The translations under genes were made by a program, and so were the position numbers. From Humidesulfovibrio mexicanus (GTDB taxonomy: Bacteria; Desulfobacterota; Desulfovibrionia; Desulfovibrionales; Desulfovibrionaceae), in assembly GCF_900188225.1 (NCBI RefSeq), contig NZ_FZOC01000002.1, positions 62,001 to 126,000 on the forward strand: 64,000 nt of DNA. The letters are read 5' to 3'. Shown here piece after piece: positions 54,030-62,104 of this stretch (position 1 is its first letter; each line of letters opens with the position of its first letter). A model generated the notes under the pieces. It did no database searches, had not been told where the DNA came from, and worked only from the letters and a program-made list of their open reading frames with translations.

Positions 54030-56858
54030 TTAGTGGGCCTCGGCCCAGTTGCGGCCCTGGCCCACGTCCACCTTGAGGGGCACGGCAAGCTCCGCCACGC
54101 CCTGCATGATGCGGGCGAGTTCCGCAGCCGCGGCCGGGGCGTCGGCCTCCGGCGTCTCCAGCAGCAGTTCGTCGTGCACCTGCAGGATCAGCCTGGCGTC
54201 GAGACGCTTCAGCTCCTCGCTGCCGTGGACGCGCAGCATGGCCAGCTTGATGATGTCCGCCGCGCTGCCCTGGATGACGGTATTGATCGCCTGCCTGCGG
54301 GCCTGGGCCTGCACCTGCTGATTGCGCGAGAACAGTTCCGGCAGAAGCCTGCGGCGACCCGCCAGGGTGGAGACGTACCCGCGCGCCAGCGCGTCCTGCA
54401 CCAATCCTTCGTAGAAGTCCTTCAAAGCGCCCAGCTTCTCGAAATAGCGGGCGATGAATTCCTTGGCCTGATTGGTGGTGATGGACAGCTCCCGGGCCAG
54501 CTTCTGCGGGCCCATGCCGTAGATGAGCCCGAAGTTGATGGTCTTGGCCCCGCGCCGTTGGTCCGGGGTCACGCGGTCCTGTGTTGTGTCGAAAAGCAGG
54601 GCGGCCGTGCGCGTGTGGATGTCCTGGTCATGGTGAAAGGCGTCCAACAACGCGGGATCTTGTGAAAAGTGCGCCAGGACGCGCAGCTCCACCTGGGAGT
54701 AGTCCGCGCCCACCAGCAGCTTTCCCGGCGAGGCCACGAAGCAGGCCCGCATCCGCGCGCCCTGGGGGCCGCGTATGGGAATGTTCTGCAGGTTCGGGCC
54801 GGAGCTGGACAGCCGCCCGGTCGCTGTGGCCAACTGGTTGAAGCGCGTGTGCAGGCGACCGTGCGCATCCGCCAGGCGCGGCATGGGCTCCAGGTAGGTG
54901 GAGCGCAGTTTCTCGGCCACGCGGAAGGCCAGAATCTCCTCAATGACCGGGTGCTGCCCGGCGAGCTTCTCCAGGGCCTCGCTGCCTGTGGAGAGCGCGC
55001 CGCCGGGGGTCTTGCCCGCGGGCTTGAGCCCCAGCTTCTTGAAGAGCAGCCCGGCCAACTGCTGGCTGGAACGCACGTTCAGCGGTTCGCCCGCCAGCTC
55101 CTGGATGCGCCTGCCGTGGGCCTCCACCTCGGCGCTCACCTCGTCCAGAAAACTCTTGAAGGCCGCGAAGTCGATGCGCACGCCCCGGCGCTCCATGGCC
55201 GCCAGCACCGGGATGAGGGGAATCTCCAGTTCGCGCATGAGCTCCGCAAGCCCGGCGTCCCGCAACCGGCGCGCAAGTACGTTCTGGCAGGCCAGGGCGG
55301 CCAGGGCCTGGGCCTCCGGATGCGGGGCGGGGTCGCCGGAAGCATCCGGCAGGGGCTCGTCCGTCTCCACTTCAAGGCCTTCGATAAATTCGCGCGGGGC
55401 AACGAACAAGGCCTGGCGCAGGCGCTCGAAAGAATAGTTTCGGTCTTCCGGATTGAGCAGGTAGGCGGCCAGGCCCAGGTCGAACCAGCGGTCCATGGGC
55501 ACCGTCTCCCAGGCCTGGCCGGAGCGCAGCAGGTCCTGCCAGCTGGGCGCGGCCACGCTGGCTGCGCTGGCCAAAAGCGGGGCCAGGGCCTCGGCCGGGC
55601 CGGAGAAGAGAATCTCGCCCTCGTCGCCTTGGCGGGCCAGGCGCAGTCCACCGCCGTTCTGGCCGGTCTGGCCCGGCACGGGAACAAGCCCCACGGCGTG
55701 GCCGGAGAAGTCCGGCAGGGCGGCGGCATCGGCCACATGGCGCAGGGCCAGCGGCGGAGTGGCGGCATCCGGACGCGGCAGATCCAGCAGGGTTGGGGCC
55801 GCGGCGGGCGCTCCGCCCCCGAAGAGCGAAAGCTGGTCGGCCTTGGCCGGTCCCCGCTTGGCAGGCTTCGGCGTGGCGGCCGCGGCGGGCGCAGAGGCCT
55901 CGCCCTCCCAAGGGGGCGGGCCGTCCCACCCGGCGGAGTGCGCGTCTGGCGCGGCCTCCTGCCTGGGCAAGGGAATTTCGCGCAGCAGACTCTTGAATTC
56001 GTAGGTGCGCAGGAATTCGGCCAGCTTCTCCACGTCCGGGGGGCGCACGGCCAGGGACTCAAGGGTCAGCTCCGGGCAGGCGTCTGTTTTGAGCCGGGTC
56101 AGCTCGCGGTACAGGAACACGTCGTCCATGCGGCCGGCGAGCTTCTTGCGAAAGCTTTCGGGCAGGCGCGGGTCGCTGGAGGCTTCGGCTTCGCGCAGGG
56201 CCTCCAGGGTGGGAAAGTCGTGCATGACCTTGAGGGCGGTCTTGGGGCCGACGCCGGGCAGTCCGGGGATGTTGTCCGACGTATCGCCCATAAGAGCCTG
56301 CAAATCCGGCCACTGCGCGGGGCGGATGCCCATTTCCGCAAGGAACTCGGCCTCGCCGGTGACCTTCTCGTTCTTGCCCGCCGGATCCCAGAGGTACACG
56401 CTGGGCGTGAGGCACTGCTTGAGATCCTTGTCCGAGGCCACCAGGACCACCGGGCGCTGGGCCTGGTTGGCGGCGGCCAGGCTGGCGATGCAGTCGTCGG
56501 CCTCCACGCCCTCGCTGACGATGAGCGGCAGGCCGAGGAGCTGCACGGCCTCGCGCAGGGGCTCGATCTGCGCGGCCAGGTCCTCGGGCATCTTGGGGCG
56601 CTGGGCCTTGTAGGGCTCGAACAGGGCATGGCGGAAGTTCGGCCCCTTGCCGTCCATGAAGAAGCCCAGGTACTTGGGCCGTTCCTCCTTCAGGATGCGC
56701 AGGAGGATGCGCAGCACGATGAAGATGGCGTTGGTGGGCTGCCCGTCGGAGCGCTTGAGGTCCGGGTAGGCGTAGAAGCCCCGGTAAAGGAAGCTGGTGC
56801 CGTCGACGAGGTACACGGGCTCGGCGTCGCCGAGGTTCAGGCGGGCTTTGAGGGCCAT
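54030..56858 (-). CDS. polA: DNA polymerase I, proofreading domain degenerate
   Basis: 942 aa. The N-terminal 5'-3' exonuclease domain (about 14-300) has VYLVDGTSFLYRGFYA, ADDCIASL, VASDKDLKQ and GDTSDNIPGLPGVGPKTA. A Pro/Ala-rich linker (about 320-390) joins a shortened middle domain (about 395-560). There the DxE motif of the 3'-5' exonuclease is missing (HAVGLVPVPG in its place), so proofreading is probably lost. The polymerase domain is complete: motif A DYSQVELRVLAH, motif B RRGAKTINFGLIYGM, motif C QVHDELLLE. Its role is in Okazaki fragment processing and repair. The frame is open far upstream, but the ATG at 56858 follows the DHH gene stop at once. Confidence 0.95.
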   Translation of the reverse strand: MALKARLNLGDAEPVYLVDGTSFLYRGFYAYPDLKRSDGQPTNAIFIVLRILLRILKEERPKYLGFFMDGKGPNFRHALFEPYKAQRPKMPEDLAAQIEPLREAVQLLGLPLIVSEGVEADDCIASLAAANQAQRPVVLVASDKDLKQCLTPSVYLWDPAGKNEKVTGEAEFLAEMGIRPAQWPDLQALMGDTSDNIPGLPGVGPKTALKVMHDFPTLEALREAEASSDPRLPESFRKKLAGRMDDVFLYRELTRLKTDACPELTLESLAVRPPDVEKLAEFLRTYEFKSLLREIPLPRQEAAPDAHSAGWDGPPPWEGEASAPAAAATPKPAKRGPAKADQLSLFGGGAPAAAPTLLDLPRPDAATPPLALRHVADAAALPDFSGHAVGLVPVPGQTGQNGGGLRLARQGDEGEILFSGPAEALAPLLASAASVAAPSWQDLLRSGQAWETVPMDRWFDLGLAAYLLNPEDRNYSFERLRQALFVAPREFIEGLEVETDEPLPDASGDPAPHPEAQALAALACQNVLARRLRDAGLAELMRELEIPLIPVLAAMERRGVRIDFAAFKSFLDEVSAEVEAHGRRIQELAGEPLNVRSSQQLAGLLFKKLGLKPAGKTPGGALSTGSEALEKLAGQHPVIEEILAFRVAEKLRSTYLEPMPRLADAHGRLHTRFNQLATATGRLSSSGPNLQNIPIRGPQGARMRACFVASPGKLLVGADYSQVELRVLAHFSQDPALLDAFHHDQDIHTRTAALLFDTTQDRVTPDQRRGAKTINFGLIYGMGPQKLARELSITTNQAKEFIARYFEKLGALKDFYEGLVQDALARGYVSTLAGRRRLLPELFSRNQQVQAQARRQAINTVIQGSAADIIKLAMLRVHGSEELKRLDARLILQVHDELLLETPEADAPAAAAELARIMQGVAELAVPLKVDVGQGRNWAEAH

Positions 56859-56860
56859 GG

Positions 56861-57856
56861 CTAGAACCGCTGGAAGCCCGCGGTCTTGCCCCGCGCGAGC
56901 TTCTTCAGGACGAACATTTCTGGGTCCTTGCCGTCCAGGGCGTCCAGAGGAATCTCCGCCCGGGCCGCGCCCTTGTGCCCCCCGGCGGAGCCGATCTCCG
57001 CGAAGAGCGAGGCGGCGTACTTGCCCATGTCCTTGCGGATGCCGTCGCCCCGGAAGATGACGACCAGCTTGTCGTCCGCGATGCCGGACACCGCGTCCCA
57101 GGAGATGGAGTGCACGCGCATGAAGAAGTCGGCAACGACCACAAGGATGTCCGGGCTGGCCACCTTGCCCAGGTGGGCGGCCAGGCCGGTGCCGATGCGC
57201 CGCAAGTTGTAGAAGGCGCGCGAGAAGTAGCGCATCCACTCCAGGTGGTATTCGCTGCGCACGATGCGCGTGATGAGCGTGTGGTCGGCGTACTTGGAAA
57301 GGTACTTGAAGGCGTCGATGTCGGCATCGATGAACTTGCGCTGGAAGTTCATGGTGTCGGCCTTGATGCCGTAGAGCAGGGCCGAGGCCATGAGCTTGGG
57401 CGGGCGTATCTTGAGGCGCTGGACGTACTCCGTGAGCATGGTGCAGGTGGCGCCGAACTTGGGGCGGATGTCCACCAGCGGGGCGCTGACCGGTTTGTCG
57501 GGCAGGATGGGATGGTGGTCGATGACCACCGAATAGTCGAGCTTGGCCAGCTCCGGGTGGTGGTGGGGCTGGGAGTCCACCAGGGCGAAATGGTCGTACT
57601 GGGCCACCAGGTTCGGGATCAGCCTGCGGGTGGGCACGCGCAGGTAGCGGATCATGGCCAGGTTGTCCGGCCGCTTGATCTCGTTCACATGGCCGATGCC
57701 GATGTCGTGCACGCGGCGCGAAAGAATGGCCTTGAGCCCGAGGGCGGCGCCCATGGCGTCCGGGTCCGCGTTGATGACGATGAGCCAGCGCTGGTCCTTG
57801 GAAAGCAGGTCCAGCAGCGCCTGCACCTTCTCGTCAGTCTGCCTGGATACGCCCAT
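56861..57856 (-). CDS. DHH-family phosphoesterase, NrnA-like
   Basis: 331 aa. The DHH domain has NADPDAMGAALGL (about 29-41), LVDSQPHHH, and the name-giving VIDHHP near 112. The DHHA1 domain ends with GSAGGHKGAARAEIPL near 298. These metal-dependent enzymes degrade short oligoribonucleotides or pAp, or cyclic dinucleotide products such as pGpG. NrnA-like function fits the size; the first motif is DPDA rather than the usual DGDA/DADG. AAGGCGGA precedes the ATG; it overlaps cobU by 23 bases and is followed directly by polA. Confidence 0.85.
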   Translation of the reverse strand: MGVSRQTDEKVQALLDLLSKDQRWLIVINADPDAMGAALGLKAILSRRVHDIGIGHVNEIKRPDNLAMIRYLRVPTRRLIPNLVAQYDHFALVDSQPHHHPELAKLDYSVVIDHHPILPDKPVSAPLVDIRPKFGATCTMLTEYVQRLKIRPPKLMASALLYGIKADTMNFQRKFIDADIDAFKYLSKYADHTLITRIVRSEYHLEWMRYFSRAFYNLRRIGTGLAAHLGKVASPDILVVVADFFMRVHSISWDAVSGIADDKLVVIFRGDGIRKDMGKYAASLFAEIGSAGGHKGAARAEIPLDALDGKDPEMFVLKKLARGKTAGFQRF

Positions 57857-58370
57857 GATCCGCCTTTTTGAGCGCCAGTGGAAGCCCTGCCGCCACGAGG
57901 AACGCCTCGTCCGAAAGGGCCGCCACGGCCTGGTTGAGCCGCCCGAGGGATTTCATGAACCTCCTGGCCTCGCGGGAGGCGGGCAGCGGGGAGAAGCCGA
58001 TCTCGCAGGACACGAGCACAAGGCGGGTCGTGTCCTCCCAGTTGGAAAGCAGGTCCAGCAGCGCCCGGACAGGCTCGTCCTCGCGCCCGTCCTGGGAGCA
58101 GACGAAAAGCCAGAAGTCCAGGCTGTCCACCAGAACGGCCTTGTATTGCCCTTTAGCCTCCAGCAGGGCCTGTGGCAAGTCCCGGCCCACCTCCACCACC
58201 GGCAAGGCGGGGTCGCGGCGCTGGCGGTGGGCGGCTATCTGGCTGCGGAAGGCCATGTCCCTGGCCTTGCCCGTGGCCAGAAACAGCCTTGGGCCGGGGC
58301 AGCGCTCAAGCAGCCCCATGGCGTGGTCCGACTTGCCGGACTTGTTGCCGCCGATGACAAAGGTGATCAC
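57834..58370 (-). CDS. cobU: Adenosylcobinamide kinase / guanylyltransferase CobU-like
   Basis: 178 aa. The P-loop GGNKSGKSDHAM is at 8-19. FRSQIAAHRQRR (about 40-51) holds the histidine that becomes GMP-linked in CobU. LVDSLDFWL, VSCEIGFSPLPASREARRFM, and GRLNQAVAALSDEAFLVAAGLPL follow the family order. The usual NEVG motif reads CEIG, so it is a diverged member. It phosphorylates and guanylylates adenosylcobinamide in the nucleotide-loop step of cobamide assembly. It overlaps the cbiR-like gene by 4 bases. Confidence 0.85.
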   Translation of the reverse strand: MITFVIGGNKSGKSDHAMGLLERCPGPRLFLATGKARDMAFRSQIAAHRQRRDPALPVVEVGRDLPQALLEAKGQYKAVLVDSLDFWLFVCSQDGREDEPVRALLDLLSNWEDTTRLVLVSCEIGFSPLPASREARRFMKSLGRLNQAVAALSDEAFLVAAGLPLALKKADHGRIQAD

Positions 58371-59146
58371 GGGCGTCGGCCTCCCATCCGCGCGCTCGCC
58401 GCGCGCAGCAGCTCCAACGATTCGAACAGGGCCGCCTCGCCGAAGAGTTCCAGCACCGCAACCCGGCCGGGGGCCAGCAGGGAGAGCAGCCGGTCCATCA
58501 CGGCCAGGCCGTGGGCGTCCAGCAGGGCCAGCGATGCGTGCCGGGCGGGTTTCTCCGGGTCCGGCGCGTTCAGATGGACCATGGAGAGCCGCGCCTCAAG
58601 CCCTGGCAGAGTAAGGAAGTCCTCCTGCCCGTGCACCAGCATGTGGCCCAGGTCCAGGCATACGCCAAGGTCGGCGTCCGCTATGACGGGCCACAGCTGC
58701 TCCAAATCGCGGCCCTGGATGTTCTCCACCAGCAGCGATTGCGGGGCCATGCCGCCTTGGCGCAGCAGCGCGGCCAGTTCGGCCAGTTGCTCCGGCACGG
58801 CGGGCGGGTGCAGCACAAAGGCCCTTGGCGAGAGGAAGCGCACGCTTCGGGCCAGGGCGAGCGCCACCTCGGCCACGCGCGCGGTTCCCGCCGCCCAGGG
58901 CAGATCCAGGGGCAGGTGCATGTGCCAGCCCACGGGCAGCTTCGTCAGGCTGTCCGGCACATCCTGCCGGGTATAGGCTAGGCAGGCGTCGGTCTCGAAA
59001 AATGCCAGTGCGATTTCGTCGAAAAACGGGGCGAGCAGGTCACAATTTTCCGCCACTCCCGCGGGATACACGCAGGAAGGGGCGGCAGTGCGCCAGGGCA
59101 GGCCACAACTTTTGTTTGAAAGCGTTGGGGAATTCACGACAGGCAT
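58367..59146 (-). CDS. cbiR: CbiR-like cobamide remodelling protein (AP endonuclease 2-type TIM barrel)
   Basis: 259 aa. GLPWRTAAPSCVYPAGVAENC near the start is followed by the strand ends of a xylose isomerase-like barrel that carry metal-ligand candidates. They are WHMHLPLD, FVLHPPAV, LLVENIQGRD, LGVCLDLGHMLVHGQ, MVHLNAPD and LELFGEAAL. This is the pattern of CbiR, which hydrolyses the phosphoester of cobamides so their lower ligand can be exchanged, as described in Akkermansia. Adjacent cobU strongly supports the assignment. The ATG at 59146 has only a weak ribosome site (AAAGG, too close), so the start is uncertain. Confidence 0.75.
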   Translation of the reverse strand: MPVVNSPTLSNKSCGLPWRTAAPSCVYPAGVAENCDLLAPFFDEIALAFFETDACLAYTRQDVPDSLTKLPVGWHMHLPLDLPWAAGTARVAEVALALARSVRFLSPRAFVLHPPAVPEQLAELAALLRQGGMAPQSLLVENIQGRDLEQLWPVIADADLGVCLDLGHMLVHGQEDFLTLPGLEARLSMVHLNAPDPEKPARHASLALLDAHGLAVMDRLLSLLAPGRVAVLELFGEAALFESLELLRAASARMGGRRP

Positions 59147-59156
59147 GGCCTTTGCT
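59141..59156 (+). promoter_or_regulatory. Sigma-54-type promoter upstream of the 49-aa ORF
   Basis: AGGCATG-GCCT-TTGCT matches TGGCAYG-N4-TTGCW at all but the first base, with GG and GC exactly 10 bases apart. Transcription would start near 59167, 33 bases before the ORF. The site overlaps the start codon of the divergent cbiR-like gene. Confidence 0.65.
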
Positions 59157-59199
59157 TCTGCTTGCGCAGGCAAACGTCCCCGCCAAGGAGGGGAACGCC

Positions 59200-59349
59200 A
59201 TGACAAGAACCATGCGCCTGCGTCTGCAACATCTGCTCAATCCTCTGCACCTGTACTGCCGCCTTGTGGAAGCCGGGGTGGCCCGGAGCCTGGCCCGGCG
59301 CATGAGCCGCGCCTACGAGCGCGCCCTGTACCGCCGTCTGTTGACCTAG
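59200..59349 (+). CDS. Small basic protein of 49 aa, unknown function
   Basis: 49 aa. Its sequence is rich in arginine and leucine (MTRTMRLRLQHLLNP, then SLARRMSRAYERALYRR), with a likely amphipathic helical character. No signal peptide. An ideal AAGGAGGGG lies 7 bases before the ATG, and a sigma-54-type promoter lies 44 bases upstream, which together make translation credible. No family is recognised. The regulation suggests a stress, nitrogen or motility response; RNA or membrane binding is possible given its charge, but this is a guess. Confidence 0.6.
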   Translation: MTRTMRLRLQHLLNPLHLYCRLVEAGVARSLARRMSRAYERALYRRLLT

Positions 59350-59453
59350 CCCCCCCTTACAACGTCCGCACATGCCGCGCAATGCGTAGTCCTTGCGCGC
59401 GGAGCCCGCCTTGCGGTACGCATTCGGCACACGTCCGTGCAAGGAGGACTCCC

Positions 59454-60065
59454 ATGCCCGCGTCCGGCGCCATCGCCCTCGCCATCATCGACATGCAGCA
59501 CGATTTCGTCGCCCCCGGAGGCGCGGCCTGCGTGGCCGGAGCCGCGGCCACGGTGCCGGTGCTGCGCCGCCTGCTTGAGCGCGCCCGCGCGCGGGGCTGG
59601 CGCGTCATCCATGTGACGCGCTCCCACAGGGCCGACGGCGCGGACGCCGAACGCTTCCGGCGCGAGGCCTTTTTGCAGGGCCGGGGCATCTGCGTGGCGG
59701 GAACGCCCGGCGCGGGCATCGTGCCCGAACTGGCCCCCCTGCCGGGGGAGACCGTGCTGCGCAAGACCCGCTTCAGCGCCTTCTTGTTCACGGAGTTCGA
59801 CGCGCTGTTGCGCCGCATGGGCGTGGACACCCTGGTCATGGGCGGCACCCAGTACCCCAACTGCGTGCGCGCCACCGCCGTGGACGCCATGGCCAGGGAC
59901 TATCGCGTGGTGGTCGTCACGGACGCCTGCTCGGCCCAGACCCCGGAAGTGGCCGCGGCCAACATCTTTGATCTCTCGCACATGGGCGTGGACTGCGTTG
60001 CCCTGGACAGACTGGACGGCCTGCTCGGCCCAAAGCGTCCGCCCTTTGCGCCGTCTTCGGCTTGA
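59454..60065 (+). CDS. Isochorismatase-family cysteine hydrolase
   Basis: 203 aa. The catalytic triad of the family is visible: Asp in IIDMQHDFV (near residue 13), Lys in VLRKTRFSAF (near 105) and Cys in GGTQYPNCVRATAVDAM (near 140). The non-prolyl cis-peptide region GGTQ is typical. Members hydrolyse amides such as nicotinamide or ureido compounds, or enol ethers; the exact substrate is unknown. AAGGAGGACTCCC precedes the ATG. The short spacing to the following ABC-F gene reflects that gene's own promoter inside this one's end. Confidence 0.87.
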   Translation: MPASGAIALAIIDMQHDFVAPGGAACVAGAAATVPVLRRLLERARARGWRVIHVTRSHRADGADAERFRREAFLQGRGICVAGTPGAGIVPELAPLPGETVLRKTRFSAFLFTEFDALLRRMGVDTLVMGGTQYPNCVRATAVDAMARDYRVVVVTDACSAQTPEVAAANIFDLSHMGVDCVALDRLDGLLGPKRPPFAPSSA

Positions 60066-60090
60066 CCGCCTGCGCGTGGCGGCTTACGAA
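60062..60090 (+). promoter_or_regulatory. Promoter of the ABC-F gene, predicted leaderless
   Basis: TTGACC (60062-60067), 17 bases, TACGAA (60085-60090). Seven bases separate the -10 from the ATG at 60098, and no ribosome site is seen. Confidence 0.55.
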
Positions 60091-60097
60091 GCCCGCC

Positions 60098-62035
60098 ATG
60101 GCACTCATCAGCGTCAATAATGTGAACATGAGCTTCGGCGGCCCCAGGCTGCTGGACGGCATTTCCTTCCAGATAGAGGCGGGACAGCGCATCGCCATCG
60201 TGGGCAGAAACGGCGAGGGCAAGAGCACGCTGTTGCGCCTCATCTCCGGCGATTTGACCCCGGACGGCGGCGAGATTTCCCGCGCCCAGGGGCTCAAGAC
60301 GGCGCGCCTGTCGCAGAAGGTGCCGGAGCGCCTGGTGGGCTCGGTCTACGAGGTGGTGACCCAGGGATTGGGCGAGCTGGGGCTGCTCATGGCGCAGCAC
60401 CACCGCGCCCAGGCCGCCGGGGACGAGGCCCTGCTGGCCCAGGCCCAGACCGCCATCTCCGATCTCGGCGGCTGGGCGGCCATGGCCGATGTGGACGCGG
60501 CCGTGTCGCGCCTGTGCCTGGACCCGGACCGGCGTTTCGAGGAGCTGTCCGGCGGGCTCAAGCGCCGGGCGCTTTTGGCGCGGGCCATCGTGTCGCGCCC
60601 GGACCTGCTGCTTCTGGACGAACCCACCAATCACCTGGACCTGGACTCCATCGCCTGGCTGGAGGAGTTCCTGCTGCGCCACGTGAGGACGCTGGTGTTC
60701 ATCACCCACGACCGCATGTTCCTGCGCCGCGTGGCCACGCGCATCATCGAGTTGGACCGGGGCCGCCTGGCCGACTGGTCCTGCGACTACGACACCTTTC
60801 TGGCCCGCAAGGAGGCCTTGCTGGAGTCCGAGGAGAAGAACTGGGCCGAGTTCGACAAGAAGCTCGCGCGCGAGGAGGTTTGGGTGCGGCAGGGCATCAA
60901 GGCCCGGCGCACCCGCAACGAGGGCCGCGTGCGCGAACTCAAGAAGCTGCGCGAGGAGCGCGCCCGCAGGCGCGAGCGCACGGGCCAGGCCAGCATCGCC
61001 GTGCAGGAGGCGGAACGCTCCGGTCGGCTGGTGCTCGAAGCCCGCGGCCTGGGCCTCGCCTGGCCGGGCAGCGCGGAGCCCGTGTTCCGGAACCTGGACC
61101 TCACGGTCATGCGCGGGGACAAGATCGGCGTCATCGGCCCCAATGGCGCGGGCAAGAGCAGTCTCATCCAGACCCTGCTGGGCCGCGTGGCCCCAAGCGA
61201 GGGCCGCCTGCGCCTGGGCACCGGCCTCGAAGTCGCCTACTTCGACCAGCACCGCGAGGAACTCGACCCGGACAAGAGCGTGCGCGAGAGCGTGGCCGAC
61301 GGGGCCGACCAGGTGACCGTGGGCGGCCGCACGCGCCACGTCATGGGCTACCTCAAGGACTTCCTTTTTTCCTCCGACCGGGCCAACAGTCCGGTGCGCG
61401 TGCTCTCCGGCGGGGAAAGGAACCGCCTGCTGCTGGCCCGGCTGTTCACCCGGCCCTGCAACCTGCTGGTGATGGACGAGCCCACCAACGACCTGGACGC
61501 CGAGACCCTGGAGCTGTTGGAGGACCGATTGGTGGAGTTCTCCGGAACCCTTGTCATCGTCAGCCACGACCGCGCCTTTTTGAACAACGTGGTCACCAGC
61601 ACCCTGGCCTTCGAGGGCGGCGGGACTGTGCGCGAGTATGTGGGCGGCTACGACGACTGGCTGCGCCAGCGACCGGAGCTTGCCCAGGCCGAGGCCGTCC
61701 CGCGCGACAAGCCGCTTCGGGCCGACAGGCAGCCCGGAGCCACCGCCCGGCTGCGCAAGCTCAGCTTCAAGGAACAGCGCGAGCTGGAGGAACTCAAGGC
61801 CGAGCTGGAGGCCCTGCCCGCGCGGCTGGAGGTGCTTGAGGCCCAGGTGGGGCAGGCGTCTGAGCGTCTGGCCGATCCGGAGCTGTACAAGGGGCCGAGC
61901 GAAGCCATCGCCAGCGCCAAGGCCGACCTGGCCGCGCTGGAGGCGGAGCTTGCGTCCGCCTTTGCCCGCTGGGAAGCCGCCGAGGCCAGGGAGCGCGAAC
62001 TCTCCGGCATTGCGCAGGGGCAGACCCAGGCATAA
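60098..62035 (+). CDS. ABC-F family ATPase, Uup-like
   Basis: 645 aa, soluble, two ABC domains and no transmembrane part. NBD1 has Walker A GRNGEGKST (near 37-45), signature LSGGLKRRAL and Walker B LLLLDEPTNHLDL. NBD2 has GPNGAGKSS, signature LSGGERNRLL and LLVMDEPTNDLDA. The interdomain linker (about 255-310, charged helices) is the ribosome-facing P-site tRNA-interaction motif region. A C-terminal coiled coil (about 560-640) is typical of Uup. ABC-F proteins act on stalled or structurally hard-to-translate ribosomes. The ATG is decided by the MALISVNNVNMSFGG start of NBD1. Confidence 0.9.
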   Translation: MALISVNNVNMSFGGPRLLDGISFQIEAGQRIAIVGRNGEGKSTLLRLISGDLTPDGGEISRAQGLKTARLSQKVPERLVGSVYEVVTQGLGELGLLMAQHHRAQAAGDEALLAQAQTAISDLGGWAAMADVDAAVSRLCLDPDRRFEELSGGLKRRALLARAIVSRPDLLLLDEPTNHLDLDSIAWLEEFLLRHVRTLVFITHDRMFLRRVATRIIELDRGRLADWSCDYDTFLARKEALLESEEKNWAEFDKKLAREEVWVRQGIKARRTRNEGRVRELKKLREERARRRERTGQASIAVQEAERSGRLVLEARGLGLAWPGSAEPVFRNLDLTVMRGDKIGVIGPNGAGKSSLIQTLLGRVAPSEGRLRLGTGLEVAYFDQHREELDPDKSVRESVADGADQVTVGGRTRHVMGYLKDFLFSSDRANSPVRVLSGGERNRLLLARLFTRPCNLLVMDEPTNDLDAETLELLEDRLVEFSGTLVIVSHDRAFLNNVVTSTLAFEGGGTVREYVGGYDDWLRQRPELAQAEAVPRDKPLRADRQPGATARLRKLSFKEQRELEELKAELEALPARLEVLEAQVGQASERLADPELYKGPSEAIASAKADLAALEAELASAFARWEAAEARERELSGIAQGQTQA

Positions 62036-62069
62036 TTTCGGGCAAGGACCCGCTCCGGCGATTCTCGCC

Positions 62070-62099
62070 TTGCGTGCAGCGGCGCGGGCGTGCTACCGT
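62070..62099 (+). promoter_or_regulatory. Promoter of the HD-GYP/ABC-binding fusion gene, predicted leaderless
   Basis: TTGCGT (62070-62075), 18 bases, TACCGT (62094-62099), ending 5 bases before the ATG at 62105; no ribosome site. Confidence 0.45.
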
Positions 62100-62104
62100 T
62101 TGGC

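Noticed and set aside
59430-59450. GGCAC...TGC stretch before the isochorismatase gene as a third sigma-54 promoter
   Set aside because: The GG and GC are 11 bases apart, not 10, which sigma-54 does not tolerate.
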